This document shows, piece by piece, positions 1 to 7,709 of a DNA stretch of 64,000 bases (positions within the stretch are counted from its first letter, which is position 1; every line of letters begins with the position of its first letter). Below the pieces are notes generated by a model, which had not been told where the DNA came from, ran no database searches, and worked only from the letters and a program-made list of their open reading frames with translations. Source of the DNA: Thermodesulfitimonas autotrophica (GTDB lineage Bacteria; Bacillota; Desulfotomaculia; Desulfotomaculales; Ammonificaceae); NCBI RefSeq assembly GCF_003815015.1, contig NZ_RKRE01000001.1, positions 628,460 through 692,459 of the forward strand, in the 5' to 3' direction. A program made the position numbers and the translations under genes.

Positions 1-378
1 TAAGAGTCCGCAGACGCCCGGGAGGCGCCGGCGTGCCCGCCTCCCGGCAAGCAACTCCTGGAGGAGACCGAAGGGGCAGAGCCAGCCGCAGAAAAGGCGC
101 CCGGCCGCAAAGCCGGTTAGAAGCAAGAATCCGCCAACGTAGAGGCTAACCGCGCGGGTGGCCGCGAGGAAGCCCTGAAAAGCGCCGACCGGACAGGAAC
201 AAAGGGCCGCCGGGCAGGAGTAGCAGTTAAGGAAAGGGACGCACAGAACCTTCACCGGTCCCCGATAAATAGTGGCCGCGAACAACCCCGGCCAGTAGCC
301 GTTGGCCAAGATAAGCGCGGCCAACTGCAGGGAGCGGCGCCGGCGACCTAACTTGCTGCTGCGCAACGCACTACCCAA
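1..378 (-). CDS. 4Fe-4S membrane protein, NapH/YccM-like (partial, runs off left edge)
   Basis: The visible 126 codons encode the N-terminal part of a membrane iron-sulfur protein; the 3' end lies outside the window. Two cysteine clusters are visible: CVPFLNCYSCPAALCSCPVG and, about 45 residues later, GRLFCGWLCPFG, the latter typical of the NapH/NosR/YccM family of quinol- or flavin-linked electron carriers. Hydrophobic segments flank the clusters. The start is taken as TTG at 378, overlapping the end of the upstream CD1871A-type gene by 8 bases, with a weak GGAG upstream; a second TTG lies 12 bases further in. In the family these proteins usually pass electrons to FMN-binding or thioredoxin-like partners, none of which is visible here. 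The family is clear; the start codon and exact role are uncertain. Confidence 0.72.
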   Translation of the reverse strand, partial: MGSALRSSKLGRRRRSLQLAALILANGYWPGLFAATIYRGPVKVLCVPFLNCYSCPAALCSCPVGAFQGFLAATRAVSLYVGGFLLLTGFAAGRLFCGWLCPFGLLQELLAGRRARRRLPGVCGLL

Positions 379-529
379 GGCCGATGCACTCCAAGCAGAT
401 ACGCGCCGCCTTTTGCAGCAGCGTGAGCGCTTCCCCCCGCACCAAGCCCGCCACGAGCAAAAAAATGCCCAACAAGACGCCCGCCAGGGCCATCCCTCTG
501 GCCTGCAAGCGTAAGGGAAACCGGTCCAC
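371..529 (-). CDS. CD1871A-family CXXC membrane peptide (52 aa)
   Basis: A 52-residue protein starting at GTG 529 behind AAGGGGGG. It has one transmembrane helix (about residues 13-30), then RGEALTLLQKA and a C-terminal CLEC motif followed by IGLG. This architecture (short N-terminus, one helix, RGE, terminal CXXC) matches the small CD1871A family, commonly found beside 4Fe-4S membrane proteins in clostridia. It overlaps the downstream iron-sulfur gene by 8 bases, so the two are probably translationally coupled. An extended -10 (TGC-TATGAT, 547-552) lies just upstream. The family role is unknown; a redox function is suggested only by the CXXC and the neighbour. Confidence 0.7.
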   Translation of the reverse strand: MDRFPLRLQARGMALAGVLLGIFLLVAGLVRGEALTLLQKAARICLECIGLG

Positions 530-611
530 TAATACCCCCCTTGACTATCATAGCACAAAACGCGGCGGCCGGGACAGCCGTTAACCCCCAAGCAAAGATT
601 ATATTTATTTC

Positions 612-641
612 TTGCTTTCAACCGAAAAATCAGCTTATAAT
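612..641 (+). promoter_or_regulatory. Sigma-A type promoter for the YkgJ-family gene
   Basis: TTGCTT (612-617), an 18-bp spacer and TATAAT (636-641) on the plus strand, in an AT-rich pocket of an otherwise GC-rich stretch. It lies about 100 bases upstream of the ATG at 741. Confidence 0.6.
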
Positions 642-740
642 TAAGTAGTTTTCTGAATAATTTTCTGAAAACTAATTCGCAAGGACGGCGCGGCCAAAGC
701 CGTGGCCAGCCAAGAACCGCATAGAAAGCGAGGATGCTTT

Positions 741-1499
741 ATGGTCCTGACGAACGAACAACCAAGAACAATTATCACGCCGAGTGACAAGTTTCGTTTC
801 ACCTGCCGTCCCGGTTTGAAATGCTTTAATTCTTGCTGCCGGAACGTCAACATCTTTCTTACCCCGGCCGACGTTTTCCGGATGAAGCGCCGGCTCAACA
901 TGACTTCGACCGAGTTTTTAGAAAAGCACACGCTCCAGTTCGTCGCGCCCAACACGGGGTTGCCGGTGGTGCTCCTCAAGATGAGGGACGACGCGGAAAA
1001 AAGCTGCCCCTTCGTCACGCCGGAAGGCTGCTCCATTTATAGCGACCGGCCCTGGTCGTGCCGGCTTTACCCGCTCAGCTACAACAACGACGAAGATTAC
1101 TACGAAATCATCGCGGACCCGGCCGTGTGCCTCGGCTTCAACGAAGCGAAAGAGTGCTTCCTCGAAGACTGGCTGGCCGACCAGGGGGTGCTCTTCCAGC
1201 GGGAGATTGACCGCCTCTTCAACGACGCCCTGGCACGGTTAGAATTCCCGCGCGATAAGATTACGAACCCAAAGATCACCAGGATGATCTACCTTGCCGC
1301 CTACGATCTGGACGCGTTCCGCCGCTTCGTCTTCGAGAGCCGCTTTTTGCAAATTTTCGATATTTCCCCCGGCCTGGTGGAACGCATCAAGACCAACGAC
1401 GAAGAATTAGCGCGGCTCGCCCTTCAGTGGCTCAGGTTCGGGCTGGCAGACAAAAACGCGCTGCCGCTCCGGGATGAAATCTTCAACGTACCAACGTAA
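741..1499 (+). CDS. YkgJ family cysteine cluster protein
   Basis: A 252-residue cytoplasmic protein of the YkgJ/UPF0153 family, proposed to chelate zinc or iron; no enzymatic activity is established for the family. The signature cysteine cluster is near the N-terminus (C22, C28, then CC at 32-33), and a second group follows about 60 residues later (CPFVTPEGCSIYSDRPWSC), as usual. Start at ATG 741, preceded by GAGG; a further in-frame ATG at 702 has no ribosome binding site and would add a non-family extension. It is a single-gene unit with its own promoter upstream and a strong terminator directly downstream. Confidence 0.85.
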   Translation: MVLTNEQPRTIITPSDKFRFTCRPGLKCFNSCCRNVNIFLTPADVFRMKRRLNMTSTEFLEKHTLQFVAPNTGLPVVLLKMRDDAEKSCPFVTPEGCSIYSDRPWSCRLYPLSYNNDEDYYEIIADPAVCLGFNEAKECFLEDWLADQGVLFQREIDRLFNDALARLEFPRDKITNPKITRMIYLAAYDLDAFRRFVFESRFLQIFDISPGLVERIKTNDEELARLALQWLRFGLADKNALPLRDEIFNVPT

Positions 1500-1527
1500 G
1501 ATTCGGTTTTGTACGCGTTTCGCTATC

Positions 1528-1552
1528 TGCCGCTGTGAGCGGCATTTTTTTT
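1528..1552 (+). terminator. Rho-independent terminator after YkgJ gene
   Basis: Perfect 7-bp stem TGCCGCT/AGCGGCA (1528-1534 with 1538-1544), 3-nt loop and eight Ts (1545-1552). Confidence 0.85.
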
Positions 1553-1640
1553 GGGGGCGGGCCGCAGGAAAATTTTGCTCCGGGGCGAAATATCCCGAAA
1601 ATGAACCATAATAAGCGGAGAAATATGACGGAGGAATCTC

Positions 1641-2048
1641 ATGAAGACTTTGCGCGTCAAAGACGTTGACCGCTGCATCGGCTGCTACTCCTGCATGCTT
1701 GCCTGCGCCCGCCACGTCTTCCGGAGTCACTCCATCGTTAAGACGGCTATCTTAGTGCGAACGCGGGGCGGCCTGCAGAGCAAATGGGGGATCGAAATCT
1801 GCCGCGGCTGCACTGAGCCGGCGTGCGCCCAAGCCTGCCCCACCGGGGCGCTTACCCCCCGGCCGGGTGGCGGCGTGATTTTCAAAAAAGCGAAGTGCTC
1901 CCGGTGCGCCGCCTGTGTTGATGCCTGCATTGCGCGGGTAATCCGCCTTGACGATGAAAGCTACCCGATCATCTGTATCCAGTGCGGCAGTTGCGCTCGT
2001 TTTTGCCCCCAGGAAGTCCTGGCGATGGAGGAGCAGAAAAATGTTTGA
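1641..2048 (+). CDS. Polyferredoxin (four 4Fe-4S) partner of aldehyde oxidoreductase
   Basis: A 135-residue electron-transfer protein with sixteen cysteines in four groups: C12-x2-C-x2-C-x3-C, ICRGCTEPACAQACP, KCSRCAACVDAC and ICIQCGSCARFCP, enough for four 4Fe-4S clusters, as in HycB/FdhB-type subunits. It starts at ATG 1641 after CGGAGGAAT and overlaps the AOR gene by 8 bases, so it is probably the dedicated redox subunit that moves electrons between AOR and ferredoxin or another carrier (inference from coupling). No signal peptide or membrane segment is seen. Confidence 0.85.
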   Translation: MKTLRVKDVDRCIGCYSCMLACARHVFRSHSIVKTAILVRTRGGLQSKWGIEICRGCTEPACAQACPTGALTPRPGGGVIFKKAKCSRCAACVDACIARVIRLDDESYPIICIQCGSCARFCPQEVLAMEEQKNV

Positions 2049-3795
2049 AGGCGATTTCTTGCGCGTTCTCAATATTGACTTAGAGCACAATACCTTTTCT
2101 GTAAGGGAGCGGCCGGACCTTAAACCCTACTTGGGCGGGGTCGGCATTGCCACTAAACTGATGTTAGAAAATGCGGCCTGGGATGAAGATCCTTTAAGCC
2201 CGACGCAACCAATCATTTTTGCGATCGGGCCGCTCTCCGGCATCTTTCCTCTGGCGACCAAGGTAGCAGCAGTATTTCGCTCCCCGCTGACCGGAGAGTG
2301 GGGGGAGAGCTACGCAGGTATGCGGGCGGCCCTCTCGCTGCGCTTCGCCGGCTACGACGCGGTAGTAATCAAGGGTCGCGCGCCAAAGCCTACCTACCTG
2401 CGAATCGACCGCGAGGGGGTCTTTTTCCGGGACGCCCGGGGGCTCTGGGGTCTGGATACCGAAGAAACAGGCCGCCTGCTCCGGGAGTGGGAGCCCGGGC
2501 GGGGACACCGGAGCACCTGGCGGATAGGCCCAGCGGGAGAGAACGGCGTAGCTTTCGCCGGGGTAAACGTCGATACTTTCCGCCACTTCGGCCGGTTGGG
2601 GCTGGGTGCCGTTTTCGGGAGCAAGAACCTCAAGGCGATCGTTGTGGACGGCACCAAGAGTTACCCGATCCAGGACCCGAAGGCTTATAATGCCGCCTAC
2701 GAGAAGATTTACACCGAGGCGGTTAAAACCCCCCGGATGGCTAAATACCACCAGATTGGCACCGCCGAAAATATCCTGCGGCTCAACCGCAGCGGCAGCC
2801 TGCCAACGCTGAACCTTCAGGCCAGCCGGTTTACCGCTGCCGAAGCCGTCAGCGGCGAAACCTTTGGCGCGCAATCGCTCACGCGCATTCTCTCCTGCAC
2901 CGGCTGCCCCGTGGGGTGTATCCACGTAGGGATTTACCGGCGGCCCCACCCCGAGGGCTACGGTTACATCTCCACCACCCTTGCTTACGACTACGAACCG
3001 ATTTACGCTCTCGGGCCGTTGCTCGGCCTCGATACGGTAGACAAGGTCTACGCGCTGCTCGATACGGTAGAAGCAACGGGCCTCGACGTAATTTCTACCG
3101 GGGTGGTCCTCGCCTGGGCGACGGAAGCGCTAACCCAGGGGCTGATTACCGAGAGCGAAACCCTGTTGCCCCTGCAGTTCGGCGACGAAACGGGCTACAT
3201 CCGGGCGGCTGAATACCTTGCCGCACCGCCCAACGAGTTTTACCGGGAACTCGGCCGGGGGTTGGCCCAAGCCACCGCCCGCTACGGCGGCACGGATTTC
3301 GCCCTGACCCTTGGCGGCCACGAGATGGCCGGTTACCACACCGGTTACGCTTTTCTCCTCGGGCACAGCGTGGGAGCGCGCCACTCGCACCTCTGCAACG
3401 CCGGATACTCCTTCGACCAGAAGCACGGCGCGGCTTTCGAAGACGCCGCGCTCGTTGAGTACCTTATCGAAGAGGAAGAGTGGCGCAACGTGCTTAATTC
3501 CCTGGTCATCTGCCTTTTCGCCCGGGGAATCTACACACCGGAGGCAACCGCCACGGCGTTGGGCGCGGTGGGTGTTGCCGTAACCCCTGAGGACTTAAAG
3601 CGGGTCGGGCGCGAGATATTCCGGTTGAAGTGGGAGGTTAAGAGGCGTTTGGGCTTCAGCCTGGAAAATCTCCGGGTACCGCGGCGTTACTTTGAAACGC
3701 CTTCGGGAAGCGGCCCCCTTGACCCCGAACGTTACCAGCAGCTACTCGCGCTTTACCGGCAGCGCCTCTCTGAGAAATTAGGCATGGCGCTTTAA
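2041..3795 (+). CDS. Aldehyde:ferredoxin oxidoreductase (tungsten AOR family)
   Basis: A 584-residue AOR family enzyme that interconverts aldehydes and carboxylates using a tungsten-bispyranopterin and one 4Fe-4S cluster, with ferredoxin-level electrons. The cluster ligands are visible as CTGCPVGC (around residue 286) and a fourth Cys in HLCNAGYSFDQK (around residue 452), spaced as in characterised archaeal AORs. The N-terminal ELNIDL-like start, the GPLSG motif and GSKNLKAI motif are family-typical. Start is ATG 2041 with GGAGGAGC upstream; an in-frame upstream extension would only re-read the ferredoxin gene in another frame. In anaerobes such enzymes detoxify aldehydes or let acids be reduced; the substrate cannot be read from sequence. 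Confidence 0.93.
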   Translation: MFEGDFLRVLNIDLEHNTFSVRERPDLKPYLGGVGIATKLMLENAAWDEDPLSPTQPIIFAIGPLSGIFPLATKVAAVFRSPLTGEWGESYAGMRAALSLRFAGYDAVVIKGRAPKPTYLRIDREGVFFRDARGLWGLDTEETGRLLREWEPGRGHRSTWRIGPAGENGVAFAGVNVDTFRHFGRLGLGAVFGSKNLKAIVVDGTKSYPIQDPKAYNAAYEKIYTEAVKTPRMAKYHQIGTAENILRLNRSGSLPTLNLQASRFTAAEAVSGETFGAQSLTRILSCTGCPVGCIHVGIYRRPHPEGYGYISTTLAYDYEPIYALGPLLGLDTVDKVYALLDTVEATGLDVISTGVVLAWATEALTQGLITESETLLPLQFGDETGYIRAAEYLAAPPNEFYRELGRGLAQATARYGGTDFALTLGGHEMAGYHTGYAFLLGHSVGARHSHLCNAGYSFDQKHGAAFEDAALVEYLIEEEEWRNVLNSLVICLFARGIYTPEATATALGAVGVAVTPEDLKRVGREIFRLKWEVKRRLGFSLENLRVPRRYFETPSGSGPLDPERYQQLLALYRQRLSEKLGMAL

Positions 3796-3807
3796 GAAGA
3801 GCAACGC

Positions 3808-4653
3808 CTAACCTTTGAGCAGGCTGCGTAACACGCGCAGGTTTTCGATATCCTCCCGCAGATCCGGTCCCTTCGGCGTCTCGAGCACCATCGGGAGGTC
3901 CCGGAAGCGCGGGTCGTTAAGGAGCAGCCGGAAGGCATCAAGGCCAAGTTTCCCTGCGCCGATATGTTCGTGGCGGTCGAGGTGGCTGCCCAGTACCCCG
4001 CGAGAGTCGTTGAGGTGAACCGCTTTCAGGCGCTCGAGGCCAATTACCCGGTCGAAGCGCGCGAAGGTTTCCGCGTAAGCTTCCGGCGTCCGGATATCGT
4101 AGCCGGCGGCAAAGGTGTGGCAGGTATCGTAGCAAACGCCGAGCCGCTCCGGGTATTTGCTTTCCCGGATAAGCCACGCGAGGTGCTCGAAGCGGTGGCC
4201 GATGCTCGCCCCTTGCCCGGCAGTCGTTTCGAGGAGAATCATCACCCCGGAACCTTGGGTCTGCCGCAGGATCTCGTCGAGCGCTGCCCCTATACGCGCA
4301 AGCCCCGCCGCCTCGTCCGGGTTGGCCCCCGGATGGGTGACGAGATAAGGCAACCCCAGCGCGGCACACCGCTCCATCTCCTCTATAAAGCTCGCCACCG
4401 ACTTGCGCCAGAGTTCGGCATCGGCGGCGCCGAGGTTGATGAGGTAAGAGGTGTGGGCAAAAACCGCGCGGATGCCGGTTTCCTCCCATACCCGCCGGAA
4501 ACGGGCCACTTCTTCCGGCGCGAAAGGCTTCACCCGCCACTGGCGCGCGTTCTTCGTGAAGATTTGGACCGCCTCGCAGCCGATACTCTGCCCGCGCAAA
4601 AGCGCCTGCGCCACGCCACCGGCGATCGACATATGGGCTCCGAGGAAGGGCAT
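3808..4653 (-). CDS. nfo: Endonuclease IV (AP endonuclease)
   Basis: A 281-residue zinc-dependent apurinic/apyrimidinic endonuclease of base excision repair. The TIM-barrel family signatures are all present: GAHMSIAGG at the N-terminus, FTKNARQW, HPGAN, LLETTAGQG, VCYDTCHTFAAGYD, HLNDSRG followed by DRHEHIG, and LETPKG, which carry the His/Glu/Asp ligands of the tri-zinc centre. Length is normal. Start ATG 4653 is preceded by CGGGAGGTGAG. It is downstream of a DNA glycosylase gene on the same strand, so the two form a small repair unit; it converges with AOR, with only 12 bases between. Confidence 0.95.
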   Translation of the reverse strand: MPFLGAHMSIAGGVAQALLRGQSIGCEAVQIFTKNARQWRVKPFAPEEVARFRRVWEETGIRAVFAHTSYLINLGAADAELWRKSVASFIEEMERCAALGLPYLVTHPGANPDEAAGLARIGAALDEILRQTQGSGVMILLETTAGQGASIGHRFEHLAWLIRESKYPERLGVCYDTCHTFAAGYDIRTPEAYAETFARFDRVIGLERLKAVHLNDSRGVLGSHLDRHEHIGAGKLGLDAFRLLLNDPRFRDLPMVLETPKGPDLREDIENLRVLRSLLKG

Positions 4654-4676
4654 TTTCTCACCTCCCGGCTTAAAAT

Positions 4677-5363
4677 TTACATCCTCCCACAGTAGGGTTC
4701 CCTCGGGTTTGTCGCCGCGTTTTTACAGAAAGATAAAACTGGACACTCCCCGCAGCGGGGCGCCCTTTTGAGACACAGATGATGTCCTAAGGCATCAAGC
4801 TGGGCGTGGTACTCGTTGAAAAGCTTGACATCCAGCGGGAGGTGGCGCATGAAAAAGGCCTGCATTTCCGCGTACCGCGCCCGGGCAGGAAAAATCCCTA
4901 ACCGGTGGAAGATGCGGTGGGTGTAAGCATCAATGACAAAGACCGGCTTTTCCGCCGCGTAAAGGATAATGGAATCGGCGGTTTCCGGCCCGATGCCGCG
5001 GATGGATAGAAGCCGCTGCCGCAACGGCGCCACGTCCTGTTTTAACAGCACCTCCAGGTCGCCGCCGCACTCTTCGACTACGACCCGGCAAAAATCTTTG
5101 AGCCTTTGCGCCTTCTGGCGGTGGTAGCGGGCTGGGCGAACAAGGGCCGCCAGCTCTTCTTCCGGAGCCTCAAGGAGAGCCCGCGGCGCAAGCCAGCCTT
5201 TTTCCTTCAGGTTGGCGATGGCCTGAGCCGCCCCCTTCCAGGCAACGTTTTGCGTAAGGATGGCCCCCACGATCACCTCAAAGGGGGTCTCCGCCGGCCA
5301 CCAGTGACGCGGGCCGAAATGCGCGAAAAGTCGTTCGTAAACCGCAAGCAAAAATTCCCGCAT
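4677..5363 (-). CDS. HhH-GPD DNA glycosylase, MagIII/COG2231-like, with 4Fe-4S
   Basis: A 228-residue base-excision-repair glycosylase of the endonuclease III fold. The helix-hairpin-helix is GIRGIGPETADSI-like (seen as SIRGIGPETADSII), the catalytic aspartate is in VIDAYTHR, and the C-terminal cluster has C-x6-C-x2-C-x5-C (CLKRAPRCGECPVLSFC), which binds 4Fe-4S. The lysine that gives endonuclease III its AP-lyase activity is Glu here (PETA), as in the 3-methyladenine glycosylase MagIII subgroup, so it is probably a monofunctional alkyl-purine glycosylase. This fits the adjacent AP endonuclease downstream. ATG 5363 is very close to AAGGA, so the start is slightly uncertain. Confidence 0.85.
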   Translation of the reverse strand: MREFLLAVYERLFAHFGPRHWWPAETPFEVIVGAILTQNVAWKGAAQAIANLKEKGWLAPRALLEAPEEELAALVRPARYHRQKAQRLKDFCRVVVEECGGDLEVLLKQDVAPLRQRLLSIRGIGPETADSIILYAAEKPVFVIDAYTHRIFHRLGIFPARARYAEMQAFFMRHLPLDVKLFNEYHAQLDALGHHLCLKRAPRCGECPVLSFCKNAATNPREPYCGRM

Positions 5364-5497
5364 TCCTTAAAACCCTACCCCAAACCGGACCGCCACCGTC
5401 GCACCCCGGACCTTCCGGATCACCCGCCGCAAGCTACAAACCTTAACCCCGAACGTCTGCCACGGGACGCTCAACCTTGAACGCTGAACGGCGACCG

Positions 5498-6142
5498 TCA
5501 AGCTGTCTTCGCTTTCAGCTTCGCCACCGCTCCCGCCGCCAACTCCCCAACCGTTTTTTCGGTCAGGTTACCGTCCAGGTATATTCTAACCCGCGCGGCG
5601 TCGCCGGTAAGCTTATTCAGGGCGGCAGCGGCCTCGGCCGCACCCATCTCGCCGAGCGCCCAGGCAGCGCATCCCCGCACCTGCGGGTCGGGACTCCCGA
5701 GCAACCTGCCTATCTCCGGCACCGCTTCCTGGACCAGCTCCAGCCGCACACCCCCGATACGCCCGAAAGCCCAGGCGACCCCCGCCTGTAGGTAAGGCTC
5801 ATCCAGCGCGTTAAGGAGAATGAGGGCATTCTCCCCCAAGAAGTCGGGCGCCCGCGCCACCGCCTCGCCGACAGCAGGCGCCACAAAGCGCCCGCTCGTT
5901 CCCGATTCGTCGTTTAAAGCCCAGAACAGCCGCCGCATCCGGTCCCGGCAGAACTCTTCATCCTCCGGAAGCAGCACCGCAACCACGCGTCCAAACCCCT
6001 CAACCGCCCGCCACGCCAAAAACTCGTCGGGGTGGTAAAGCACGCCGATAAGCGCAGTAAGCAAGCGCCTGTCCTCCCGCGCCCGCGCCACCAACCCGTC
6101 CCAGTCCGCCGCCCGCAGTAACGCAAAGATTTCCTCTTTCAT
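5498..6142 (-). CDS. HEAT-repeat protein (DVU0298-like)
   Basis: A 214-residue, all-helical protein built of HEAT/armadillo-like repeats: helices around WRAVEGFGRVVA, VAPAVGEAVARAP, GVAWAFGRIGG and CAAWALGEMGAAEA. It resembles a small HEAT family common in sulfate reducers (DVU0298-like, from memory). No catalytic motif is visible; such proteins are normally protein-protein scaffolds. Start taken at ATG 6142 (MKEEIFALL) rather than an upstream in-frame extension without family character. It stands alone, divergent from the glycolate oxidase-like pair. Confidence 0.65.
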   Translation of the reverse strand: MKEEIFALLRAADWDGLVARAREDRRLLTALIGVLYHPDEFLAWRAVEGFGRVVAVLLPEDEEFCRDRMRRLFWALNDESGTSGRFVAPAVGEAVARAPDFLGENALILLNALDEPYLQAGVAWAFGRIGGVRLELVQEAVPEIGRLLGSPDPQVRGCAAWALGEMGAAEAAAALNKLTGDAARVRIYLDGNLTEKTVGELAAGAVAKLKAKTA

Positions 6143-6338
6143 ACTCGCTTTAATTCGGCAGCGCCGCACCGAACCCTGCCGCCAGCCAAAGAATTTAGAC
6201 GCAAAATCATAGTGCCGCCTGAACCACAAGAAGCCCGGCGCCGGCAAAAAGGACCGCGGCGAACATCAAGATACGGCAGGAAAGTCGCCTGGGGGCACCG
6301 AACTTTTTCCCCAAGATGCTCCGGCGGGTGGCACTGAC

Positions 6339-7709
6339 GTGTCTTACAAAAGCTTTCTAACGGAGGCAACCCGGCTCCTCGGCACGGACTGGGTCCTCAC
6401 CGACCCGGCTCTGGTAGCCTGTTACGCCCGTGACGCTTCCGTGGCGGCAGGCACACCGCAGGCGGTACTCCTCCCCGGCTCCACCGCTGAAGTGGCCGCC
6501 GTAATGAAGATAGCCGCCAAAACCGGCGTACCCGTCACACCGCGCGGCGCGGGAACGGGACTGGCCGGCGGCGCGGTCGCCGCGCAAGGGATCGTCCTGG
6601 CGCTTACCCGCCTCCGTGCGCTCGCCGTTCACCCGGAAGACCGCGTCGCCGTCGCCGGCGCCGGTGTTACCACCGCCACAGTGCACACCGCCGCGGCAGC
6701 GGCTGGCCTCTTCTACCCGCCCGACCCTTCGAGCGCCTCTGTCGCCACTATCGGCGGTAATATCGCCACCAACGCCGGCGGGCCCCACGGCTTCAAGTAT
6801 GGTGTCACCCGGGACTACGTCCTGGGGCTGGAGGCGGTCCTCGCCGACGGCACCGTGATTCAGACCGGCGGCCGGACGCTTAAAAATGCTACCGGGTACG
6901 ACCTCACCGGCCTTCTCTGCGGGTCCGAAGGAACGCTCGCCATCATTACCGGCGCCATCCTCCGGCTCCTTCCCCTCCCCGAAGCAACGGCGGGCTTGGT
7001 GGCCGCGTTCAGCGAACTTGAGGCTGCCGCTCAAGGCGTGATCACGGTTACGGGTGCAGGCATCGTTCCAGCGGCCCTTGAGCTTATCGACCGGACGGCA
7101 CTTAGTTGCGCGGCGCCCGCGCTCTGGACCGAACCGCCGGCGGCCGTGCTCTGGATCGAAATCGACGGGCCGGCGGAAACCGTTTCCCGTCAGGTAGAAG
7201 AGGCGGCAACGCTCTGCCGGCAAGCCGGCGCATCTTCAACCTGGACGGCGGCAGGAAAGCAACGCGAAGAGTTTTACCAGTTGCGGCGCAACGTTTCGGG
7301 GGCCCTGGTGCGCCGCTACCCGGCGAAAATCGGCGAGGATGTGGTGGTCCCCGTAAGCCGGGTGCCGGCTTTCATCCGCAGCGTTGTGCGGATCGGCGCA
7401 GAAACCGGGCTGGCAATCGCCGTTTTCGGGCACGCCGCCGACGGCAACCTCCACCCCAACATCCTCTTCGACCCGCAGGAAACTGACCCCGCCCGGGTTG
7501 AAGCCGCCATAAGCGCAATCTTCCGGGAAGCACTCGCCTGCGGCGGGACCCTCTCGGGCGAACACGGCGTCGGCATCCTCAAGGCGCCCTATTTCGAAGC
7601 CGCCGTAGGGAAGGAATGCGTGCGCATAATGCGGGGGATTAAAGCAGTTTTCGACCCGCGCGGTCTCCTCAATCCCGGTAAGATCTGGCCGGCGGAAGGT
7701 GTAAAATGA
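6339..7709 (+). CDS. FAD-linked 2-hydroxyacid oxidase subunit (GlcD-like)
   Basis: A 456-residue PCMH-type flavoprotein of the GlcD/D-lactate dehydrogenase family, oxidising a 2-hydroxyacid (glycolate or D-lactate are typical) to the 2-oxoacid. The FAD domain shows PRGAGTGLAGGA (around residue 68) and IGGNIATNAGG; the C-terminal cap shows FGHAADGNLHPN and SGEHGVG. Start at GTG 6339, with weak GGTGG upstream. It overlaps the next gene by 4 bases (ATGA), a coupled pair with its iron-sulfur partner. The substrate is undetermined; no lactate permease or regulator is adjacent. Confidence 0.9.
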   Translation: MSYKSFLTEATRLLGTDWVLTDPALVACYARDASVAAGTPQAVLLPGSTAEVAAVMKIAAKTGVPVTPRGAGTGLAGGAVAAQGIVLALTRLRALAVHPEDRVAVAGAGVTTATVHTAAAAAGLFYPPDPSSASVATIGGNIATNAGGPHGFKYGVTRDYVLGLEAVLADGTVIQTGGRTLKNATGYDLTGLLCGSEGTLAIITGAILRLLPLPEATAGLVAAFSELEAAAQGVITVTGAGIVPAALELIDRTALSCAAPALWTEPPAAVLWIEIDGPAETVSRQVEEAATLCRQAGASSTWTAAGKQREEFYQLRRNVSGALVRRYPAKIGEDVVVPVSRVPAFIRSVVRIGAETGLAIAVFGHAADGNLHPNILFDPQETDPARVEAAISAIFREALACGGTLSGEHGVGILKAPYFEAAVGKECVRIMRGIKAVFDPRGLLNPGKIWPAEGVK

